Positions 28,918 to 36,847 of a stretch of DNA of 64,000 nt are shown here, one piece after another. Under the pieces are notes generated by a model that had not been told where the DNA came from, did not search any database, and saw nothing but the letters and a program-made list of their open reading frames with translations. Location: the NCBI GenBank assembly GCA_005801425.1, contig SYDY01000089.1, forward strand, positions 1 through 64,000, in the 5' to 3' direction. Source of the DNA: Bdellovibrionales bacterium (lineage in GTDB: Bacteria > Myxococcota > XYA12-FULL-58-9 > SYDY01). How positions within the stretch are numbered: the first letter of the stretch is position 1; every line of letters begins with the position of its first letter. The position numbers were made by a program, and so were the translations under genes.

Positions 28918-29576
28918 ATGGTAGCCAAATTCTCACGCCGATGTGGCAGCGCAGCAGGGATCTTTGTCTCCTGGATCCCGACAAACTGACGTAGCTCAGG
29001 ATCGAACGCAAAGACCTCCCCTGTCTCGATCTTATAGACCCATCCGTGCAGGTGAATACTTCCAGCGGCCAAGGCAGCGGCAACCGATGGCTGGGTACGC
29101 AGGTGTTCGAGTTGAACCAGCACGTTCTCCTGGACGGTTGCAGTAAGAAGCGCGTTGCCTTCGAGGTGCCCGTAGTTCTCTGCCATGATCCGGCGTGTTG
29201 CCTCGGAATGACCAAGCCAATGGGCCACGATCGGCAGACTCTTTAGATCCTCCGGCTGGAGGATCGCCTTCATCGCACCGCAGTGGGAATGGCCACAGAT
29301 GATGATGTCTTTGACCTTGAGGACGCTGACGGCGAACTCAATCGTTGCAGCTTCTCCGCCGGGGAATGGTCCATGCGGCGGCACGATGTTGCCTGCGTTG
29401 CGGACGATAAACAGCTCACCAGGCTCAGTCTGGGTTATGAGGTTGGGATTGATGCGAGAATCCGAACAGGTAATGAAGAGCGTCTCGGGAGATTGACCCT
29501 TCGCAAGCCCCTCAAAAAAGTCCCGCTTGAAAAAATTTCTCTGAAATTCGTGCAATCCCTGAATCAACTTTTGCAT
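28914..29576 (-). CDS. Beta-class carbonic anhydrase
   Basis: 220 residues. Zinc ligands Cys37 (ITCSDSR), His96 and Cys99 (GHSHCG), with the Asp39-Arg41 dyad, define an active beta-CA. It interconverts CO2 and bicarbonate in the cytoplasm. It overlaps the tsaC stop by 13 bp and the SulP start by 4 bp, so it is co-translated with the transporter and should equilibrate the imported bicarbonate pool. Confidence 0.93.
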   Translation of the reverse strand: MQKLIQGLHEFQRNFFKRDFFEGLAKGQSPETLFITCSDSRINPNLITQTEPGELFIVRNAGNIVPPHGPFPGGEAATIEFAVSVLKVKDIIICGHSHCGAMKAILQPEDLKSLPIVAHWLGHSEATRRIMAENYGHLEGNALLTATVQENVLVQLEHLRTQPSVAAALAAGSIHLHGWVYKIETGEVFAFDPELRQFVGIQETKIPAALPHRRENLATI

Positions 29577-30598
29577 AATTCCTCCAATGTTTGGGGTAAT
29601 TTGAATGTTTTTATTGTGCCTCGAGGTTCAGCTGCGCGCCGAAGCCGATCTGCGATCGCAACCCCAACCCCTTCCTCGGATGGTAGCGAGGCAATTACCC
29701 TGTTGCAGCCGCTTCGGTCGAACTCTCTCAAAAATTGGTAAAGCATCTGCGCATAATCAGTGAGACTCTCCGGTGCCTGAAGTATTTTCCTGGCAGCGAC
29801 AGAATCGGGTGCTATGTCGTGAGGTAGGAGGATCCCAACCTGATAGCCGCACGACGTCAGGCGATGTGCTTCATCGATTAGCCTCGAAGGATCGACGAGG
29901 ATCACTTGTGCCCGGGGTGCGTAGTGAGACCGATGGGACCCAGGCACTCGAACGGACGCTTTCGTTTGTTTTTCGGGGATCGCGCGGCCAAGTGCGTGCT
30001 CTAGATCCTCCCGCGCTACACCGCCAGGACGAAGTATGCAAAGCTCTTCACTTGTTGCATCAACGATGGTTGACTCGACGCCCACGTTGCAAAGCCCCCC
30101 GTCAAGAACAAGATCAACAGCATCTCCTAAGTCGCTTTGAACATGGCAGGCGGTCGTGGGGCTGACGCACCCAAAGTGATTGGCAGAAGGTGCGGCGATT
30201 GCACCGCCGAACGCACGGAGCAAAGCCAGGGCAACCGGATGTGCTGGCACACGCACCGCAACAGTTTCAAGACCACCTGTCACTGCCAACGGCACACGCC
30301 TGCTTCGTTGGAGAACAAGACTCAGCGGCCCTGGCCAGAAGTGTTCGGCGAGGGCCCTTGCAGCCGCAGGTACTTTTTCTACCCAGGTAGAGAGCTCGTC
30401 GAGCGATCCGACATGAATGATGAGCGGATGTGTGGTGGGGCGTCCTTTGGTCGTGAAAATGCGTTTAATCGCTGTGCCGTTTTCCGCGTCCGCACCTAGG
30501 CCGTACACGGTCTCCGTTGGAAAGGCGACCAGGCCTCCGGAGCGCAATACTTGAACCGCGCGCATGATATCGTGGGTTGGGGATGATTCTCTCACCAT
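29564..30598 (-). CDS. Threonylcarbamoyl-AMP synthase (Sua5/TsaC type with C-terminal domain)
   Basis: 344 residues: YrdC-like core (~10-205) with [22 protein letters not shown] and AAPSANHFG, followed by the Sua5 C-terminal domain. The [13 protein letters not shown] junction is characteristic of Sua5. It makes threonylcarbamoyl-AMP from threonine, ATP and bicarbonate for t6A37 in tRNA. First gene of the five-gene operon; start ATG at 30598, with palindromes just upstream. Whether it is the only copy in the genome cannot be told. Confidence 0.92.
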   Translation of the reverse strand: MVRESSPTHDIMRAVQVLRSGGLVAFPTETVYGLGADAENGTAIKRIFTTKGRPTTHPLIIHVGSLDELSTWVEKVPAAARALAEHFWPGPLSLVLQRSRRVPLAVTGGLETVAVRVPAHPVALALLRAFGGAIAAPSANHFGCVSPTTACHVQSDLGDAVDLVLDGGLCNVGVESTIVDATSEELCILRPGGVAREDLEHALGRAIPEKQTKASVRVPGSHRSHYAPRAQVILVDPSRLIDEAHRLTSCGYQVGILLPHDIAPDSVAARKILQAPESLTDYAQMLYQFLREFDRSGCNRVIASLPSEEGVGVAIADRLRRAAEPRGTIKTFKLPQTLEELCKS

Positions 30599-30603
30599 AG
30601 TTG

Positions 30604-30615
30604 AGACTATAGTCT
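30604..30615. promoter_or_regulatory. 12-bp palindrome at the tsaC/lysR divergent promoter
   Basis: AGACTATAGTCT is a perfect palindrome 6 bp upstream of the tsaC ATG. With the inverted repeat at 30653-30677 it occupies most of the 88-bp divergent gap, consistent with one regulator controlling both directions. Confidence 0.45.
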
Positions 30616-30652
30616 ACCTGTGGACACTTCGGTAGTTAGGTAATTTGACATT

Positions 30653-30677
30653 GATACTTCGGTATTTACGAAGTATC
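30653..30677. promoter_or_regulatory. LysR-type operator candidate
   Basis: GATACTTC-9 bp-GAAGTATC is a perfect 8-bp inverted repeat ending 9 bp before the LysR ATG. A third ACTTCGGTA half-copy lies at about 30626-30634. The arms and spacing suit a LysR dimer, and position close to its own start suggests autorepression together with control of the divergent operon. Confidence 0.55.
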
Positions 30678-30686
30678 ATTGAAGCC

Positions 30687-31595
30687 ATGGAATGGCTCAA
30701 TTACCATCACCTGCTCTATTTCTGGCTTGTTGTGCGCGAACAAGGGCTGGCACCAGCGAGCGCACGACTCCGGCTGGCCCAGTCCACGGTGAGTGGACAG
30801 ATCCGTGCCTTTGAACAAACGCTTGGCGAGAAGCTCTTCACGCGAGTAGGCCGTCGACTCGTGCCCACCGAGGTCGGTCACCTCGTGTATCGCTACGCGG
30901 ATGAGATTTTCTCACTAGGCCATGAGCTCCAAGCCGCCATCAAGGGTCAACCTATAAGTCGACCGCATCGGCTGTTTGTTGGCATAGCAGACGTGGTACC
31001 TAAACTTGTTGCGCACAGGCTCCTTGAGCCCGCTCTCAGTATCTCGGATCCCGTTCGATTGGTGTGTAGTGAGGATAAGCCCGAGCGCCTCCTTACAGCA
31101 CTTGCTGCGCATGAACTTGATATCGTGATCTCTGATGCGCCTATTCCACCATCGATAAGCATCCGAGCATTTAGTCATCTTCTTGGTGAGTGTGGTGTCA
31201 CATTCTTTGCAACATCGAAAATGGCGGCGGCCTGCCGAAAGGGATTTCCAAAGTCACTCGACGGCGCACCCATGCTATTGCCTACGGAGAATACCACCCT
31301 ACGTCGGTCGCTTGACCAGTGGTTTGCCAGTCTTGGTATTATCCCTAACGTTGTGGGCGAGTTCGAAGACAGTGCCTTGCTTAAAGTATTCGGCCAGACT
31401 GGGCAGGGTGTCTTTCCCGCGCCCTCAATCATCGCAAACGAGATTGAACAGCAGTACAAAGTTCGTATCGTGGGCCGAACTGACGAAGTGCGCGAGCGTT
31501 TCTACGCTATTTCTGTGGAACGACGGCTAAAGCACCCTGCTGTGGTGGCGATCTGTGATGCAGCGAAGCAGGAAATCTTCGGTTTGAACAAATAG
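30687..31595 (+). CDS. LysR-family regulator, NhaR-like N-terminus
   Basis: 302 residues. The start MEWLNYHHLLYFWLVVREQG resembles NhaR, and ASARLRLAQSTVSGQIRAFE is the winged-helix recognition part. The remainder is a substrate-binding-like effector domain. The ATG at 30687 gives a normal-length LysR protein; an upstream frame to 30645 would run through the operator. It is transcribed away from the bicarbonate operon with palindromes in between, so it is the likely regulator of that operon. Effector unknown; CO2/bicarbonate, pH or a metabolite are candidates. Confidence 0.85.
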   Translation: MEWLNYHHLLYFWLVVREQGLAPASARLRLAQSTVSGQIRAFEQTLGEKLFTRVGRRLVPTEVGHLVYRYADEIFSLGHELQAAIKGQPISRPHRLFVGIADVVPKLVAHRLLEPALSISDPVRLVCSEDKPERLLTALAAHELDIVISDAPIPPSISIRAFSHLLGECGVTFFATSKMAAACRKGFPKSLDGAPMLLPTENTTLRRSLDQWFASLGIIPNVVGEFEDSALLKVFGQTGQGVFPAPSIIANEIEQQYKVRIVGRTDEVRERFYAISVERRLKHPAVVAICDAAKQEIFGLNK

Positions 31596-31768
31596 TGAAG
31601 TTGGTAGAAAGATTTACATCAACCTTATCTATTTCGTGACAGAGATTGCATCATTAGATCTCCTAAAAAAAAAATCGTCATCGCCTGCATAGGCTACCCG
31701 TTGCGCATTCATGCGTGAATTGCTTACATGCAATGACACGTCTGTCGCATAACGAGGAGAAACCCCTG

Positions 31769-33409
31769 ATGATGTTTCAACAACTTTTTAAAACTGCGTT
31801 GCTTGCAAGCACATGCCTTGTCGCTGTTGCATGCAGTGATTCTTCGTCGGACAATCCGCCGAGTCCACCCAATGCTGCAAAGCCCACATACTATAAAGAC
31901 GTTGCACCCATCATCGAACAAAATTGCCTGAGCTGTCACACGAGCACCGGCGTTGGTGCCGCAAGCGGCTATCTCGTATTTAACTCCTATGAAGCCGTGG
32001 TGGGCCATGCCAACGGCATCAAAAATGCAACATCGATGCGCCGGATGCCCCCATGGGGCGCGGTGGGCGATGGCACCTGCGGTGAATTTAAAGATTCCAA
32101 ATGGATGTCACAAAAAGATATCGACACCCTTGCTTCATGGGTCGATGGTGGCCTGCTCAAAGGCAACGAAGCGGATTTTACACCCAAAGGCATTCAGACC
32201 GTGCCACGTCTCACCGGTGACATCACAGAAATCACCAACAACGTAGACTACGCCCCAAAAGCATTGGGAGGGCCAATTGCCGCATCTGACGATTATCGCT
32301 GTAATCTTGTTGCCAATCCTTTCACTGAGACAAAATTTATCACGGGATCCGATGTGCTCCCGGGCAACAAAAGCATCGTCCATCACGTCTTGGTCATGCT
32401 TGTTGATCTTGATGCCTATGTCGATGGTGCAATAGACGATCCTGAGACCACCGATGTCGATGAACGTCTTACCAACCGCGAATTGATCGACGTCTTGTCC
32501 AAAGCCGACGATACCGCAGACGGCGTGCGCGCCGGTTGGTCTTGTTTCAGCATGGGCGGATCCGTTCAAGAATTTGCAGGCGCAGGCTACGGCGGCGAGA
32601 GCATTCAAGTTGCCATGGGCAAATTGGGCCAAGCCGCATACAGCGTTGTTCCTGGAAAGATCGCTGCGTTCGTACCGACTGCAGCCCGCCCTATGCCGCT
32701 GGTCGCTGCATCCCGCGTCGCTATTCGCGGCATGCCGGTGGTTTGGGCCCCTGGTGCCAATCCGCTCCAGTTGCCAGCAGACACAGGCATCGTGGTTCCC
32801 AAAAACATGGCCTTCGTGGTCCAGACCCACTACAACCTGTATGAGCAAACAGGAAGCCCCACCGATACAACCACAATCCAATTCACCACCGCACCTACGG
32901 TCGCTCGTGCTGCAACCATTAAGCTCGTAGATCATATGCTGACCAATCACCTCACGCCAGGTGGTGCAAAATTTCCTATCAGTGCGGATCAGCCCAAAGG
33001 CACATGGGATATCACACCCGACGATTTGTCATCCATGTTCGGCGCAGGACCTCAAGTGCTAAACCAAGCACAGCTTCTAGGTTTCTTGCCGCACATGCAT
33101 GCACGTGGCCAAAAGATCAGTCTCCAGCATTACAGCGAGGCCGGTGATGAAGGCGGCACATGCAGCGTGAAAGTGGATCATTGGGATTTCAATTGGCAGC
33201 TCGCCTACTACTTGAAAAATCCAATGGCTTTGGGTGAAAACCATCACTTCAAGCTGACCTGTGAGTGGAATACAGCAGGGCTTACCGAAGCCATTACACC
33301 TGGCTGGGGCACACGCAACGAGATGTGCCTCATGGGCTTCATCACGTCCGTGCCCGTATGGTGCCTCGGGATTGGCGACGCCACCTGCTCAGAGCAGCCA
33401 CCTATTTAA
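31769..33409 (+). CDS. Cytochrome c / PHM-type copper monooxygenase-like lipoprotein, copy 1
   Basis: 546 residues. Signal peptide with lipobox VAVAC, so membrane-anchored. A small haem domain has CLSCH (53-57), with MRRMPPW beyond it. Then a copper type II ascorbate-dependent monooxygenase-like fold: His205/206 in VHHVLVML (CuH site), His442 and His444 in PHMHARG and Met519/522 in EMCLMG (CuM site). GAGGAGA lies 8 bp before the ATG at 31769 (a second ATG follows at once). PHM-type enzymes hydroxylate substrates with O2; the haem could feed electrons. First gene of an operon ending in a TonB-dependent receptor; about 75% of residues match copy 2 by eye. Confidence 0.8.
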   Translation: MMFQQLFKTALLASTCLVAVACSDSSSDNPPSPPNAAKPTYYKDVAPIIEQNCLSCHTSTGVGAASGYLVFNSYEAVVGHANGIKNATSMRRMPPWGAVGDGTCGEFKDSKWMSQKDIDTLASWVDGGLLKGNEADFTPKGIQTVPRLTGDITEITNNVDYAPKALGGPIAASDDYRCNLVANPFTETKFITGSDVLPGNKSIVHHVLVMLVDLDAYVDGAIDDPETTDVDERLTNRELIDVLSKADDTADGVRAGWSCFSMGGSVQEFAGAGYGGESIQVAMGKLGQAAYSVVPGKIAAFVPTAARPMPLVAASRVAIRGMPVVWAPGANPLQLPADTGIVVPKNMAFVVQTHYNLYEQTGSPTDTTTIQFTTAPTVARAATIKLVDHMLTNHLTPGGAKFPISADQPKGTWDITPDDLSSMFGAGPQVLNQAQLLGFLPHMHARGQKISLQHYSEAGDEGGTCSVKVDHWDFNWQLAYYLKNPMALGENHHFKLTCEWNTAGLTEAITPGWGTRNEMCLMGFITSVPVWCLGIGDATCSEQPPI

Positions 33410-33503
33410 TTAAAATATTAAATTCGTCTGATAGTAAACATTCCATTTTATCATACTACATACGTATACATGCTATCATGGAAAGATCCTAGGAGGTCCT
33501 CCC

Positions 33504-35150
33504 ATGATTCTTCGGTTCATCGTATCCATAAGCTGCTGCCTCGTCGCATTCGCGTGCGGTGATTCTTCGACGAACGATCCAACTCCCCCAGAAGACACAA
33601 CGCCCACCTATTACAAAGATGTGGCACCGATCATCGAACAGCATTGTTTAAGCTGCCATGAGAGCGGCGGCATAGGTGCTGCTGGCGGGTACCAATACGA
33701 TTCCTATGAAAGCGTGGTGGAGCATGCCAATGCAATCAAAAATGCAACCACCATGCGGCGAATGCCCCCATGGGGAGCCGTCGGTGACAGCACCTGCGGT
33801 GAGTTTCAACACTCGCAATGGATGGCGCAACAAGATGTCGACACCCTTGCCGCATGGGTGGATAGTGGCATGCTCAAAGGCAACGAAAGCGATTTTGTCT
33901 CTGAAGGCATTCCCGCCGTGACACACCTTACGGGCGACATCACGGAAATAAAAAACAACATCAACTATGCACCCAAACCTTTGGGTGGACCCATCGCGCA
34001 ATACGATGACTACCGCTGCAATCTTGCCGCCAATCCATTCAGCGACACAAAATTCATCACAGGGTCCGACGTCATCCCAGGCAACAAAAACATCGTGCAT
34101 CACGTCCTTGTGATGCTTGTTGATTTAGACGCGTATGTCGATGGCGCAGTGGACGATCCAACGACAGAGGGCGATCAACGCCTCACAAATCGAGATCTTA
34201 TTAACGTTCTATCTAAAGTCGACGATGTTGATGGTGTTGAACGTGCCGGTTGGCCATGCTTCAGCATGGGTGGATCAATCCAAGAATATGCAGGTTTAGG
34301 TTACAACGGCGACAATCCTCAAATTGCAATGGGTAAATTGGGACAGGCGGCAGCAGCTGTGGTGCCAAGCAAAATTACAGCGTTCATGCCACCCCGTGAT
34401 GTGGATGGCAACATTACGGGCGCACCGGTCGTCGTCACCTCTAAGATAGCCATTCGCGGCATGCCGGTGGTTTGGGCGCCTGGTATCAATCCACTTCAAC
34501 TGCCAGAAGGCACAGGTATCATTGTTCCAAAAAACATGGCCTTCGTGGTGCAAACCCACTACAATCTGTATCAGCAAACAGGAAATCCTACCGACACCAC
34601 CACCATAAAATTCACAACCACCACCATGGTTGGTCGAGCGGCAACCATCACACTTGTCGATCAAATGTTACGTGGGCACCTCACCGGCACGGCCCCTTTC
34701 CAAATCGATGTGGGGCACGGTGACGACAACCTATTCAAAGCATCGTGGGATATCACGCCTCAAGATCTGTCCTCGATGTTTGGCACAGGTCCTCAAGTAC
34801 TTAATCAAGCAAAACTGCTTGGCCTATTACCCCACATGCATGAGCGAGGCCGAAAAATCACGCTCCAGTATTATAGCGATGCGGGCAGCGAAGACGGCAC
34901 ATGCAGCATCAAAGTCGACCATTGGAATTTCAATTGGCAGCTCGCGTATTACCTGACAACGCCCATGGCCTTGGATGAAAATCATCACTTCAAAATTACA
35001 TGCGAATGGAATACCGCAGGTCTTGATGCACCCATCACGCCTGGATGGGGCACACGCAATGAGATGTGCCTTATGGGCTTCATCACATCGGTACCCGTAT
35101 GGTGTTTAGGCATTGGCGATGCCAGCTGTTCTGATCAACCGCCTATCTGA
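33504..35150 (+). CDS. Cytochrome c / PHM-type copper monooxygenase-like lipoprotein, copy 2
   Basis: 548 residues, a tandem paralogue of the preceding gene with the same layout: lipobox VAFAC, haem motif CLSCH, VHHVLVML, PHMHERGRK and EMCLMGF. AGGAGGT gives a strong ribosome binding site before the ATG at 33504. The 94-bp spacer is very A+T rich and may hold its own promoter. Divergence is spread over the whole length, so the duplication is not recent. Copper and haem ligands are kept in both copies, arguing that both are active. Confidence 0.8.
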   Translation: MILRFIVSISCCLVAFACGDSSTNDPTPPEDTTPTYYKDVAPIIEQHCLSCHESGGIGAAGGYQYDSYESVVEHANAIKNATTMRRMPPWGAVGDSTCGEFQHSQWMAQQDVDTLAAWVDSGMLKGNESDFVSEGIPAVTHLTGDITEIKNNINYAPKPLGGPIAQYDDYRCNLAANPFSDTKFITGSDVIPGNKNIVHHVLVMLVDLDAYVDGAVDDPTTEGDQRLTNRDLINVLSKVDDVDGVERAGWPCFSMGGSIQEYAGLGYNGDNPQIAMGKLGQAAAAVVPSKITAFMPPRDVDGNITGAPVVVTSKIAIRGMPVVWAPGINPLQLPEGTGIIVPKNMAFVVQTHYNLYQQTGNPTDTTTIKFTTTTMVGRAATITLVDQMLRGHLTGTAPFQIDVGHGDDNLFKASWDITPQDLSSMFGTGPQVLNQAKLLGLLPHMHERGRKITLQYYSDAGSEDGTCSIKVDHWNFNWQLAYYLTTPMALDENHHFKITCEWNTAGLDAPITPGWGTRNEMCLMGFITSVPVWCLGIGDASCSDQPPI

Positions 35151-35163
35151 TAGAAAATGTCTT

Positions 35164-35727
35164 ATGATATCAATACGACCCTTTTTTTTGATGCTATGTG
35201 TGGCATGCGGCACAGCACCGTCACACAATACTTCCGGCGATCCAGTGCTCATCCCCCTATTTAACCGCAATACAGAATGGACCTTTCTTGACGCGCAAAG
35301 CGACCCCTTTGCGCATGAACGCCCATCCAATGCGTCCTGTTCAGGCTATGGTTTTTATCCCGAAGATGATGGCATCGAAGTAGAAACGGGATCCGAGTGC
35401 ACGTATGCATCGGCACAGCAACCGCTCGCCACGCCCATTCGTAAAGGAGATCAGATCCAAATAATACTCACCCACACCCAACTCAAAAGCTTCGATGCGG
35501 GTACAGGTCATGTGGCCATTTGGCTTGATGGCCGTACGTTGTGGGAATACACGGTTGCAATCCCGGCGCTCCCCGAGTTTGTTCCCCCCACAGAACGCGC
35601 GGTCAGTGTCTACGCCCCAGCCGATGTGGCCACTGGGAAACCCCTGGTGTTTCACATCCACAACCACGGCGTGAACACATGGAAGTTGCTAAGCCTTAAC
35701 GTTGTGCATCAAGCGACATCGTTCTAA
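35164..35727 (+). CDS. Small secreted lipoprotein of unknown function
   Basis: 187 residues from the ATG at 35164. Hydrophobic start RPFFLMLCVACGT ends in a possible lipobox Cys. The remainder is beta-rich with WTFLD, VAIWLDGRTLWEYTV and LVFHIHNHGVNTWKLLSLNV, suggesting a jelly-roll or carbohydrate-binding fold; no family is recognised. It sits 13 bp after copy 2 of the PHM-like gene and is probably in the same operon. A longer start at 35113 would overlap that gene. Confidence 0.5.
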   Translation: MISIRPFFLMLCVACGTAPSHNTSGDPVLIPLFNRNTEWTFLDAQSDPFAHERPSNASCSGYGFYPEDDGIEVETGSECTYASAQQPLATPIRKGDQIQIILTHTQLKSFDAGTGHVAIWLDGRTLWEYTVAIPALPEFVPPTERAVSVYAPADVATGKPLVFHIHNHGVNTWKLLSLNVVHQATSF

Positions 35728-35737
35728 ATACTTCTTC

Positions 35738-36847
35738 ATGCTCTATCCTACCCGCGTTGTCATCATCATGTGGGCTCTCTTCGGCACCACATGTGCGAGC
35801 GACAACACCCCCATCGGAACCTGTGAAAATACCGATGTTGCATTGCTTCCCATCGCAGGCAGTGCCGATGCACCATTTACCGAATGCACAACATCCGCAA
35901 CAATAACAGACAATATATGCGGAACTCTCGAAACAGATTTTACAGATCACAATGAGAACAATGCTTGGTCAACCTGTGCATCCACATCGATTCTAGGCAA
36001 TACATCCAGCAGCAATGCCCGCGTTGCTGCCTATGAAGCCATGGGGGCCAAATTATGGAACAAAAATAGCACCGTTACCGTTAATGATTTTCTCGAAGCC
36101 CGTGTGATCCTCTCGGAAGATCAAGGACTCTTATCGCGTCTTGTGCGCCGCTATGATCCCCGTTTTACACCTCCCGAGAGCGCTTCACCCGACAATCGAT
36201 TTTGCAGCGAAAACGCCAATGCATTGACCAGCCATCCAGATTACTGCGTAGGCCCTGCCAAACTTTTGCCGATCATCAACAGCGCCATGTGCCAGGGAAG
36301 CCTCGGCTACGAGATAGAAATCAATACAGAACGCGTCCATGCAGCACTCCAGTGGTTTTTGGCTGTATCGACCATCAAAGAATCCACAAGCTGCATCACC
36401 ACCGCCGCCGATTGCGATAGCAGCTTCGCCTATTACACAGCAGGTACAGCGCGTGAACTCCCTGCGGGCCTTGCCCATGAAATTAACGCCATAAGCCCTC
36501 AAGCCCACCATCGCGTCTATGATGCCTATTTGGCGCTTGGTTGCTGGCGTAAAGAAGCCATAGAAAACGGACAACCCCTCGCCACATGCCAACTTGATAA
36601 CGCTTTGGTTTATGGTGTTTCACAACTCGTCAAAGATCGTTTTACAAAGATGAAAACCGCGACCAATGATATCCTTGCAGCCCATCACGCATGGCTTAAT
36701 ATCATCGTGCCTTTGCTCGATCGTGAAACCCGTGAACGAAACGCGACCCACGCAAACACACTTCTCACTGAAATCGCCAAGCCCAGTGCCGATGTGAATG
36801 AAGACGCTGCCATTGCAGCCATTGATGCGGTGTACGTGTGCCCCTGA
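35738..36847 (+). CDS. Secreted lipoprotein of unknown function
   Basis: 369 residues from the ATG at 35738. Signal peptide LYPTRVVIIMWALFGTTCAS with a Cys at the expected lipobox position. The protein is largely helical with about ten other Cys (for example ENTD...CTTSA, GTCENT, CQGSLGY, SCITTAADCDS), probably disulfide-bonded in the periplasm. No family recognised. It starts 10 bp after the previous stop, and its 3' end overlaps the TonB-dependent receptor start by 10 bp, so it is part of the same operon and may handle the ligand of that receptor. Confidence 0.55.
   Translation: MLYPTRVVIIMWALFGTTCASDNTPIGTCENTDVALLPIAGSADAPFTECTTSATITDNICGTLETDFTDHNENNAWSTCASTSILGNTSSSNARVAAYEAMGAKLWNKNSTVTVNDFLEARVILSEDQGLLSRLVRRYDPRFTPPESASPDNRFCSENANALTSHPDYCVGPAKLLPIINSAMCQGSLGYEIEINTERVHAALQWFLAVSTIKESTSCITTAADCDSSFAYYTAGTARELPAGLAHEINAISPQAHHRVYDAYLALGCWRKEAIENGQPLATCQLDNALVYGVSQLVKDRFTKMKTATNDILAAHHAWLNIIVPLLDRETRERNATHANTLLTEIAKPSADVNEDAAIAAIDAVYVCP

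Noticed and set aside
31600-31768. Possible tRNA or riboswitch before the first PHM-like gene
   Set aside because: No cloverleaf, T-loop or known aptamer core could be found; only A+T-rich leader is seen.
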